In this document: positions 1 to 5,966 of the stretch, one piece after another
Position numbering within the stretch: position 1 is the first letter of the stretch
Layout: each line of letters starts with the position of its first letter
Origin: an uncultured cyanobacterium
GTDB lineage: Bacteria > Cyanobacteriota > Vampirovibrionia > Gastranaerophilales > Gastranaerophilaceae
Assembly: GCA_945836835.1 (NCBI GenBank)
Contig: CAMAML010000074.1
Coordinates: forward strand, 1-6,367
Direction: 5' to 3'
Length of the DNA stretch: 6,367 bases
Notes under the pieces: model-generated
Told to the model about the DNA's origin: nothing
Seen by the model: the letters and a program-made list of their open reading frames with translations, nothing else
Databases searched by the model: none
Translations under genes and position numbers: made by a program

Positions 1-1
1 C

Positions 2-457
2 ACGATTAAATACTATAAAAAATGTATCGAATATAACGATCAATACGTGGACGCTTATGCAAACTTGTCGTATATATACTCCAAAACGGGTGATTTAAAA
101 GCCTCGATATTGTACGCAAACAAAGCCTTATTGATAAACAAAGATTACGCTTACGCACACTACAGAAAAGCCTGGGCATTACAAGAAGAAGGCAAATTTG
201 AAGAGGCGGTTGACGGTTACAGCAAAGCAATAGAACTCGATCCGACCGATATTTACAATTATCTTGGTATAGCCTGCGTGTCCCTTAACACCCAAGCCAA
301 CCAAAACGCCTTACTCTACGCAAACAAAGCAATATTCATCGACAGAAACTGCGGTGGTGCATATTACTACAAAAGCGTTGCACTGAGTAATCTAGGCAAA
401 ACCAAAGAGGCAGAAGCCGCATATGCCACTGCGGTAAGGCTCGGATACTCACAATAA
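2..457 (+). CDS. Tetratricopeptide-repeat protein, 5'-truncated by window edge
   Basis: This is the C-terminal 151 residues of a TPR protein. The reading frame is open from base 2, so the GTG at 47 is an internal valine and not a real start. At least four 34-residue-like TPR units are visible, beginning near YVDAYANLSYIY, AYAHYRKAWALQ, IYNYLGIACVSL and GAYYYKSVALSN. Each has the small/aromatic helix-A pattern and an A-x-x-x-Y-x-K-A-I/L helix B, and the second ends in the typical ELDP. The protein stops (TAA 455-457) almost directly after the last repeat, so there is no extra C-terminal domain. TPR arrays form right-handed superhelices that bind partner proteins; the partner cannot be told from this fragment. 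No signal peptide can be judged because the N-terminus is missing. It converges on the membrane-protein gene 20 bp away, with no hairpin terminator between them. Confidence 0.9.
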   Translation, partial: TIKYYKKCIEYNDQYVDAYANLSYIYSKTGDLKASILYANKALLINKDYAYAHYRKAWALQEEGKFEEAVDGYSKAIELDPTDIYNYLGIACVSLNTQANQNALLYANKAIFIDRNCGGAYYYKSVALSNLGKTKEAEAAYATAVRLGYSQ

Positions 458-477
458 AATTCAAGCAAAGAGGAAAA

Positions 478-1206
478 CTATTTTAATTTATCCATTTCCT
501 TTTGCATTTTTATTTTGTTCTCTTCCGCTTCTCGGAAGGAGTATATCTCCTCGCTGATTTGAGCAACCATATTTGCAGCAAGCGTGATGAACACAAATGC
601 GTACATTATGGTTATATAATGCCAAAAAGAGTTGTTAAAGCCGATAAATATCGAAAATACAAGCGAAAGAAAACCTATAATAATAGCCGTCCAAACAGCC
701 ATCTTAACCAAGAAGAACGAAAAAGACAGGTAAATTTCGCCAAACCCCTGTAACATTTTTACGGGATTATAAACTTCCAAAACATTCTTTCTGCGAATTA
801 GGATAGCAAGAGCCGTGAGCGGAATACTTATCGCAAACAAGCTCAAAACTATCTTGAGGGTTTTATCCCAAAGCTCCCAAGGCAGGTTAAAAAAGGTTAA
901 AGACATAAACACGATGAATGCAAACAATAAATAAGGAGAAAGGCTCAACAAAGCAACAAACCCCGTCAAAAACATGCTTTTCAAGTCAATACCCGGAACA
1001 ATAACCCCCTTTTTGGAAATAACGTTATGTCCCAAATCCACGACATAGCCGAGAACCAATATAAACAGCAAAGGAATAAATACCGTTGTAACAAATTTGT
1101 TGTTAGAGCTTGAAACAATAGACAAAGGAATTGCCCATAAAATTATCTTAATCCCCGTAAACGGCTCTTTAATTGTACTGTCAAACGCTTCCGTAATTGA
1201 TGCCAT
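478..1206 (-). CDS. Polytopic membrane protein of unknown function (about six TM segments)
   Basis: A 242-residue integral membrane protein. Hydrophobic segments lie at about residues 17-33, 38-57, 78-105, 117-137, 158-188 and 195-215. A charged, probably cytoplasmic helical tail follows (217-242, rich in E and K). The layout is an N-terminal amphipathic stretch (ITEAFDSTIKEPFTG), then a Gly-Tyr at 53-54, then a Pro-Gly-x-Asp loop (71-74) before the third segment. It loosely recalls the DUF4013-type membrane proteins, but I would not assign that family without a profile search. The ATG at 1206 is supported by GAGG (1212-1215 on the complementary strand), 5 nt upstream. A good sigma70-like promoter lies just before it, so the gene is probably transcribed alone. 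No catalytic motif is visible. A role in membrane organisation or small-molecule transport would be a guess. Confidence 0.85.
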   Translation of the reverse strand: MASITEAFDSTIKEPFTGIKIILWAIPLSIVSSSNNKFVTTVFIPLLFILVLGYVVDLGHNVISKKGVIVPGIDLKSMFLTGFVALLSLSPYLLFAFIVFMSLTFFNLPWELWDKTLKIVLSLFAISIPLTALAILIRRKNVLEVYNPVKMLQGFGEIYLSFSFFLVKMAVWTAIIIGFLSLVFSIFIGFNNSFWHYITIMYAFVFITLAANMVAQISEEIYSFREAEENKIKMQKEMDKLK

Positions 1207-1237
1207 AATAACCTCGCCTAAGCTAACCTACATGCTT

Positions 1238-1266
1238 ATATTAACATATAGTTAAATTATTATCAA
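1238..1266 (-). promoter_or_regulatory. Sigma70-type promoter with extended -10, for the membrane-protein gene
   Basis: Read on the minus strand, a -35 TTGATA (1261-1266) is followed by a 17-nt spacer and a -10 TAATAT (1238-1243). The -10 is preceded by TGT (1244-1246), an extended -10 element. The expected transcript start is about 25 nt before the ATG at 1206. Spacing and both boxes are near consensus, which makes this one of the better-supported signals here; it is a sequence match only. Confidence 0.65.
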
Positions 1267-1314
1267 TATATTACTTTGTGTGAAGATTAGAACTCAGGGT
1301 GCTTGTACCGAAAT

Positions 1315-1776
1315 TTAATCTTTGCATTTGTGTTTCCCCGTCCACGAGAGGTCGTCACAATGAAGATAGTCCATGTTTTCATTGTGGATTACCCAAGCCG
1401 TGCAGGCGTACATGTTATCACTAGAATACCATGGATATGGTTTGGAAATACTTTTATTACAGGCTCGTTCAAATTTAAGAGTGGAACTTGGTTCTCCATA
1501 AGGAATTATACCTCTTTTAGTTATGTAAAAGGAAAAAATTTCTTCACCATTTTTGGAGTTGTTATCAAAATGTTTTAGGTATGTTGAAATTTGACCACAA
1601 GTATCGTTTTTGCTTAGAGCTGCATAACCCGAAGAACAGCTTGAATCCCAAATCCTGATTAGTAAAGTAACACCGTTTACAAGGCGTATATATGAGTACT
1701 CATTTGGAGCCTTTGCCAAAACGGTACAGTGAGCCTTGCTATATTCTTGAGCTGTGTTTATACACTTTTCCGTCGA
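1315..1776 (-). pseudogene. Type IV pilin-like (prepilin) protein, N-terminally truncated remnant
   Basis: The open frame runs from just after a stop codon (1777-1779) to TAA at 1315-1317, about 153 residues. It contains no ATG or GTG that could plausibly start it. The only early candidate is a TTG at 1719, which has no well-placed ribosome site. The C-terminal part looks like the globular domain of pilin-like proteins I associate with Gastranaerophilales: a cysteine-rich body (eight Cys in the open frame) ending CTAWVIHNENMDYLHC, then a D-L-S-W-x-G-K segment. What is missing is the diagnostic N-terminus, that is, a short basic leader, the prepilin-peptidase site (G-F-T-L-x-E) and the hydrophobic assembly helix. 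The frame upstream meets two stops (1777-1779 and 1798-1800) and then the terminator of the neighbouring operon. I read it as a decayed or transposed gene fragment, probably untranslated. A truncated secreted protein from a non-ATG start is the less likely alternative. Confidence 0.65.
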
Positions 1777-1824
1777 TTACCTTTTGACCGAAAAAGACTA
1801 AAATCTACAACAATATTTCAAATG

Positions 1825-1858
1825 TAAAAGCGTTTGCCCGTTTTGAGGGGCAAACGCT
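1825..1858 (-). terminator. Rho-independent terminator of the paralog operon
   Basis: A perfect 11-bp stem (1829-1839 paired with 1848-1858) encloses an 8-nt loop. On the minus strand it is followed by TTTA, with further T-rich sequence beyond. It starts 32 nt after the stop codon of the 624-aa gene, where an operon terminator is expected. The plus-strand side has only a short, interrupted T run, so it should work mainly in the minus direction. A smaller hairpin (CGCA/TGCG, 1873-1884) lies between the stop codon and this terminator. Confidence 0.85.
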
Positions 1859-1890
1859 CTTGATACTCAATCCGCACAAGTGCGACTTAA

Positions 1891-3765
1891 TTATGCCGTC
1901 ATATATTTTTCAAAGAAATCGTGTGGATTTGCTTGCATGGAATTTACCTTCCCTACTGTCGGTTTATTGTCGACAGGCTTTGTTTTTTCAATGGTAAGCC
2001 CTCTGGATTTAGCTTCCATTTCTTTCTTTGCGGCAGCCAACTCTGCTTTTATTTCTTCAACACTTCTGCCCTGTTCTTTGGCCAGTCGTGCAATACGTTT
2101 TTCCTCGTTTGCTTCAGACATTTTCTTGTTAATCTTTGGCAAATAGTAGCCGAGGAAGATACCCGAGTATGCGTATCCGATAAGCTGTGCGATATTCAAA
2201 GTCCTCAATTTCTTATTCAAATCATTGCGAACCGCTTTGTCCTTAATCATCTTGGATGCATCAAGAAGTTCCCCGTAAGAAAGAGCTTTTCCGTCTTTTG
2301 TAACCTCAATGCCGTTCTTCTTCAAGGTTTCTAGAAGAACTTCATCTCTCGATTTTACGGAGGAGTTTTTCAGCCAGCTTAAGAAGCCTTTCTTCGCATT
2401 CTTAGGAAGGTTAATCAATTCTTTGTTCAAAGCACGGGTGGAAACTTTTGAAACAAGGCTACCCAAAATCAACAGGTTCAAGAACCCGAGCGAATCCTTG
2501 ACAGCAGACTCTCTGAGTTCGTCTTTGTCCCTTGCACACATAAATCGCGACATAATCGTCATCCCGTAGACGAATTTTAACTGATTGATAGTCGGCATCA
2601 TGCCCTTGAACTGGATTTTTGCAAGAAATTCGTTTGCCAAGTTTTTCAACTTTCCGCCAAAAGTCTTTGCGGTTTTGGTTGCAGCACGCTTGTCACCTAT
2701 CATAATGGTTGAAATTGCACCAAGGCCGAAGAGTGCTGCCATTGCGGCTTTAAGTACCTGAAAACTCGTGGATTTATCCTTGTTTCGTCCCGGAATTCCC
2801 GGAAAACCGTCACACTCCGTCTTTTTCTTTGTTAAGTACATATTTATCGGCTGAACCGACATTCCGAATAACGCCGCAAATCCCAAGCCTGCAACCGAAC
2901 GTTTGATGTTCAAACTTTTCAGGGAGTTAAGGATTTTAATATCCGTAAAGTTTGTAGCATCTTTGAAACTCTGTTGAACTTTTTCTTTTGTAAATGCTTT
3001 GGTTACGTTATGGATGTTTTCGAGCAAAGTTTGGAGGGTGTTTCCTGCCTTGATGTTTTCGCCTGCGATTGCACCTTCAAGAATTACGCTCTTTTCTGCC
3101 CCCGTATCGGCGGTAATCAATGCTTTAAGATAGTTAACGTCCTCTTTTGCTACGGTTTCCCGCTTTCCGTTCTTAATCAAATCATAGAGTTTGTCCGTAA
3201 CCTCTTTTTGAACATCTTTACTTATGGTTCTGTAACCGTCTTCGTTTTCGGTTGCGGAAGGGTTGAACACTTTTATCTTGGAAACGGTTTCGGACAAATA
3301 TTTTCTGAGCGGATCTTCTTCTCCGCTTTTAAGTGCGTCGTACCAATTAGAACCTAAAATATTAAGGGTTTCGTTGTTTGCAAATATCTTGTGAGCTTTA
3401 ATGTCATAAGCCTTATTGAGAGCAAACGCCATCAACGCACCCGCAACCGTACCGTAAACCCCTACCATTGCGTGATTGAACGTTCCCGTTGACTCTCTTC
3501 TTCCCGTTTCAAGCCCGAGACTGAACCCTCTTTCGGTCATGTCGTATGCGGTTCTCGGGATAACCATCGACCCGACATCAACAAGGTTTGCCCCCCACGC
3601 CTGATTTGTGTCCAGAAATCTTAAAAAGACGTTCCCGCCCGTAAGCAAGACTGAGCCAACCCCCGTAAAATGAGGGTTCTGTCCGTTGCGTTGCGGTTGT
3701 TCGTTATTTAGGTTTTGTGATTTCTTTAATTCGATTTGTTGTTGGGGTATAGTTGCTATTTTCAT
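1891..3765 (-). CDS. Membrane-associated protein of unknown function, P-x-F-x-G leader family (downstream paralog, 624 aa)
   Basis: I do not recognise a characterised family. The 624-residue protein opens with a Q/N-rich polar leader (about 1-30) that ends in the motif PHFTG (31-35). It has no classical signal peptide. Hydrophobic stretches lie at about 97-116, 291-311, 336-356, 423-441 and 525-545, so it is probably multi-pass or at least membrane-embedded. The polar region 120-290 between the first two is mostly helical in character. Motifs shared with the upstream gene are GLETGRRES (84-92), QPIN (305-308), FKGMMPTINQ (386-395) and DELRES-x-V (415-422). A Glu/Lys/Ala-rich likely coiled coil covers 546-590, then a Pro/Lys linker and a tail with HDFFEKY (615-621). 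Start: ATG at 3765 with AAGGA 7 nt upstream, overlapping the stop of the previous gene. It is the second gene of the operon and is followed by a strong terminator. Confidence 0.85.
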   Translation of the reverse strand: MKIATIPQQQIELKKSQNLNNEQPQRNGQNPHFTGVGSVLLTGGNVFLRFLDTNQAWGANLVDVGSMVIPRTAYDMTERGFSLGLETGRRESTGTFNHAMVGVYGTVAGALMAFALNKAYDIKAHKIFANNETLNILGSNWYDALKSGEEDPLRKYLSETVSKIKVFNPSATENEDGYRTISKDVQKEVTDKLYDLIKNGKRETVAKEDVNYLKALITADTGAEKSVILEGAIAGENIKAGNTLQTLLENIHNVTKAFTKEKVQQSFKDATNFTDIKILNSLKSLNIKRSVAGLGFAALFGMSVQPINMYLTKKKTECDGFPGIPGRNKDKSTSFQVLKAAMAALFGLGAISTIMIGDKRAATKTAKTFGGKLKNLANEFLAKIQFKGMMPTINQLKFVYGMTIMSRFMCARDKDELRESAVKDSLGFLNLLILGSLVSKVSTRALNKELINLPKNAKKGFLSWLKNSSVKSRDEVLLETLKKNGIEVTKDGKALSYGELLDASKMIKDKAVRNDLNKKLRTLNIAQLIGYAYSGIFLGYYLPKINKKMSEANEEKRIARLAKEQGRSVEEIKAELAAAKKEMEAKSRGLTIEKTKPVDNKPTVGKVNSMQANPHDFFEKYMTA

Positions 3766-3778
3766 AAATTATTCCTTA
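3766..3778 (-). promoter_or_regulatory. Ribosome binding site overlapping the upstream stop codon
   Basis: On the minus strand the stop TAA of the 570-aa gene (3776-3778) is part of TAAGGA, the ribosome site of the 624-aa gene, with a 10-nt intergenic gap. Ribosomes ending the first gene would therefore be placed on the start site of the second. This supports co-transcription and possible translational coupling of the two paralogs, and it fixes the ATG at 3765 as the start. Confidence 0.75.
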
Positions 3779-5488
3779 TTTCTTAAAAAATGCTCCAAAT
3801 GCCGTGTTTGTCGTGTCGACGTAATCCGTTCGTCCGGCGGCACCCGTTGTCGGTTTCGTCGTCGAGTTTGTGCCGGAGGTTGACGTCGCTCGATCGGAGC
3901 TTTCGGAATTTGATTTTTCGGCTAATTTTGCTTTTCTTATCTGTTCTTTTTTGCTTGTCTGAACCTTGTTGTAAATCGGGATAAACGCACCCAACAGAGC
4001 AAACGAGAATACGAGGTTCCCGAGCTGGCAAATCGAACGCAGATTTTTTGCCTTCTGAGTTTTCAGTTCGTGTGAGGACTTAATCGCAGTATCCTTTGTC
4101 CAGTGAACAATCTTATCAAAGAAGTTTGCGTTTTCTTTCAACGGTTTAAGCTCGTTCAGAAGTACGTGTTCAGGGTTTCTGTGTTGAATTATGGTTGCTA
4201 TTGCTTTCGAGACATAATCCCCGACAAAATACAGGCTTGAGAATGTCAACAAATCTCTGACACGTGATTCTCTCAAGTCGTTAGAGTCTTCGGACGCCGC
4301 CATTCTGCTTGCGAATGTTGCGGTAGAGATTAACCTTGCCTGATCCATTGACGGGAATATTCCCTTAAATTCAAGCATCTTCATGTTAGGAAGTTTGAAC
4401 ATCATTGATGTCCAGGCGAGTCCGAGCATTGATGCTATCGAAATAACTTTTTCTTTGAATAATGCCTTCTTTTCGTCGGCGGTTAAGATACGTTCTTCGC
4501 CGTCGTTATAAATCGGCGCACCGTGTTTTTGTCCCGAAGTCTTATGGGTAATCCACCTGTTGATTGGCTGAGCTGAAAGTGCCAAAGACATAATAATCGC
4601 CAAACCGCCCAAACTCTTGTATTTTACGAGTTTTTCGGCTTTGGTAAGGTATTTTGACATAGACTCGGCACTGTCTACGCCCGCTTTCTTTGAGTCGTGA
4701 AGAACTTCCGTCGTACTTGTTATCAACGACTCTAAAGATGTACTAAAATAAGACTTGTCCTTGTTGTTCGTCGTAAACTTGATGTGTTCGGAAATCCCCG
4801 TCATTGCCGCAAGTTTTTGGCTCAGGTTTTTAATTTCTTTTTTATCAAGTTTGTCGGCGTCGGCACATTTGCCCAATTTTTCAAAAATTTCATCAAATGC
4901 AACTTTATCGGCGTTATACATTTCTTCAAAAGATTTATCTATATGCTTGCCGTCCGAACCGACAAGAGATGTAAACATATTCTTGACGGCAGTGGTAAAG
5001 TTTTCGGCACCTTGCCCCTTGTAAAACTCGTTTACTCTTTCTAACGTATGACTGTCAGCCCAGTTATGTGCAAGGTTTGAGTTAACGCCCATAATCGGCT
5101 TACTTATGCCCTGTGCAACCCACTTGACGATAAATCCCGGTAAGATACAGTTGATGATAAGCCCCGAACTCTCACGTCTCAACGCCTCTAATCCCGCCAA
5201 AAAGTTAAACTTTCTGACAGGTTTGCCGTTTTCGTCCAAAACATCGTTACCGTTTTCATCTTTAACTTTTGATGCCGCAATGGTTTCAAACACCGGACGA
5301 GGTCCGATTGAGGTCAAAAAGTCCAACACCGAAACGTTAACCATCGGCTGAGCTTCGCACATCTGCATCCCTTTTATCGCAAGGTCGGTCAGCCCGCCAA
5401 ACGACGGTTGAGCATTCTTTCCCCCGTTTTGCACGTTTGGGGTAATCTGTCTATTCTTACTGTTTTCTACACCTATTTTTTGTATCAT
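3776..5488 (-). CDS. Membrane-associated protein of unknown function, P-x-F-x-G leader family (upstream paralog, 570 aa)
   Basis: First gene of the two-gene operon; no characterised family recognised. A polar N/Q/K leader (1-27) ends in PSFGG (28-32), matching PHFTG in its neighbour. An Asp/Asn/Gly-rich loop with a doubled D-E-N-G (77-88) precedes GLEALRRESSG (99-109). Hydrophobic segments lie at about 109-126, 292-306, 346-364, 411-433 and 487-506. The region between the first two (130-290) is polar and helix-rich. Shared motifs are QPIN (307-310), LEFKGIFPSMDQ (372-383) and DLRES-x-V (404-410). The C-terminus is a Ser/Thr-rich low-complexity linker (526-561) ending FGAFFKK at the last residue. 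Start: ATG at 5488 with a weak AAGAAG just upstream; no better in-frame start exists. An extended -10 promoter lies about 35 nt before it. The protein is 54 residues shorter than its paralog, which has a longer coiled-coil tail. A membrane or envelope role is inferred from hydrophobicity alone. Confidence 0.85.
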   Translation of the reverse strand: MIQKIGVENSKNRQITPNVQNGGKNAQPSFGGLTDLAIKGMQMCEAQPMVNVSVLDFLTSIGPRPVFETIAASKVKDENGNDVLDENGKPVRKFNFLAGLEALRRESSGLIINCILPGFIVKWVAQGISKPIMGVNSNLAHNWADSHTLERVNEFYKGQGAENFTTAVKNMFTSLVGSDGKHIDKSFEEMYNADKVAFDEIFEKLGKCADADKLDKKEIKNLSQKLAAMTGISEHIKFTTNNKDKSYFSTSLESLITSTTEVLHDSKKAGVDSAESMSKYLTKAEKLVKYKSLGGLAIIMSLALSAQPINRWITHKTSGQKHGAPIYNDGEERILTADEKKALFKEKVISIASMLGLAWTSMMFKLPNMKMLEFKGIFPSMDQARLISTATFASRMAASEDSNDLRESRVRDLLTFSSLYFVGDYVSKAIATIIQHRNPEHVLLNELKPLKENANFFDKIVHWTKDTAIKSSHELKTQKAKNLRSICQLGNLVFSFALLGAFIPIYNKVQTSKKEQIRKAKLAEKSNSESSDRATSTSGTNSTTKPTTGAAGRTDYVDTTNTAFGAFFKK

Positions 5489-5521
5489 ATCTTCTTGTTT
5501 GTTCGTAATAAGACAATGTTC

Positions 5522-5530
5522 ATTATAACA
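5522..5530 (-). promoter_or_regulatory. Extended -10 promoter of the paralog operon
   Basis: On the minus strand this reads TGTTATAAT: a consensus TATAAT (5522-5527) preceded by the extended TGn element (5528-5530). The -35 region at about 17 nt is poor (TTTTAT at 5545-5550), which fits an extended -10 promoter. The predicted start is near 5515, giving a 5' leader of roughly 26 nt. The membrane-protein gene at 478-1206 has the same TGT extension. Confidence 0.6.
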
Positions 5531-5620
5531 ACACTACATGTATAATAAAAGCCCTGCATAAAAAAAATTGCCCCCTTCTCTCAATTTGTAAACAAAATAT
5601 TAAGACAAATTTGAGGATTA

Positions 5621-5660
5621 TTTTATAAACTTATGAGATTATTAAGGATTTTATAAACTT
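5621..5660. repeat. Two direct copies of a 12-mer, TTTTATAAACTT
   Basis: Exact copies lie at 5621-5632 and 5649-5660, offset by 28 nt. Each is preceded by an AGGATT-like sequence (5614 and 5645 regions). A shorter 9-nt copy, TATAAACTT, is at 5784-5792. In such AT-rich DNA this may be chance or a small local duplication; regulator binding is possible but unsupported. Confidence 0.5.
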
Positions 5661-5724
5661 TTAAACCAAAAACCTCCGTTATAACGTCAGTCGACCTCCA
5701 AAAACAATGAAATTAAGGGACTAA

Positions 5725-5753
5725 AAATTTTGTAAATTTTTATTACAAAATTT
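5725..5753. repeat. Perfect 11-bp inverted repeat with 7-nt loop
   Basis: AAATTTTGTAA (5725-5735) is the exact reverse complement of TTACAAAATTT (5743-5753), separated by ATTTTTA. The stem has only two G-C pairs and no T run follows on either strand in terminator position. An operator for a dimeric regulator, or a weak RNA hairpin in the leader of the gene at 5967, is more likely than a terminator. Confidence 0.6.
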
Positions 5754-5966
5754 GGAAGGACTTTTAAAAATATAGATTTTGTATATAAACTTTCGAGAAA
5801 ATCGAAAAATTACTGAGATAAAGGCATGCTAAAAGTCACATGGATGAGAGTAACTTATGTAAATAAATGTTACAAAGATATAAAGAAAAGCGGGTAAAAA
5901 TTAAAGAAACGAGGGAGAAATGCCGTAAAAGTTATTGGAATAATTAGAAATTGAAAGGAAAACGCA

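Larger units (their letters stand above)
5489..5966. other. 478-bp AT-rich divergent intergenic region
   Basis: This stretch separates the minus-strand operon from the plus-strand gene at 5967 and has no convincing protein-coding gene. Near its left end is the operon promoter. Its middle holds two copies of a 12-mer (5621-5632, 5649-5660), a palindrome CGTTATAACG (5677-5686), two ACCTCC hexamers (5672-5677, 5694-5699) and an 11-bp inverted repeat (5725-5753). A 6-bp hairpin TTTCGA/TCGAAA is at 5791-5807. I could not find a -35/-10 pair of quality for the plus-strand gene, so that promoter is unplaced and its 5' leader may be long. No known riboswitch or structured RNA was recognised. Confidence 0.6.

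Noticed and set aside
522..538. Hairpin CTTCCG/CGGAAG near the convergent gene ends, a possible terminator
   Set aside because: It has a 6-bp stem with no T run on either strand and lies inside the coding sequence of the membrane protein.
502..753. Plus-strand open frame of 83 codons, Lys/Arg-rich
   Set aside because: It lies wholly within the membrane-protein gene on the other strand and has the composition of an antisense shadow.
1921..2334. Plus-strand open frame of 137 codons, one of several opposite the large genes
   Set aside because: It is antisense to the 624-aa gene, Phe/Cys-rich as expected from reverse reading, and has no domain or good ribosome site.
5621..5660. Spaced 12-mer copies as a CRISPR-like array or integration site
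   Set aside because: There are only two full copies, the spacing is too short, and no cas or integrase gene is present.
5784..5789. TATAAA as a -10 box for the gene at 5967
   Set aside because: No acceptable -35 lies 16-18 nt upstream, and similar TA-rich hexamers are frequent throughout this region.
5826..5897. Small plus-strand ORF of 23 codons starting MLKVTWMRV in the divergent region
   Set aside because: The AAAGG before the ATG is only about one base away, too close to be a normal ribosome site, and such short frames are expected by chance.
5911..5928. GAGGGAG followed by ATG-CCG-TAA, a possible minimal upstream ORF
   Set aside because: A two-codon frame 38 nt before the real start cannot be told from a chance purine run without ribosome profiling.
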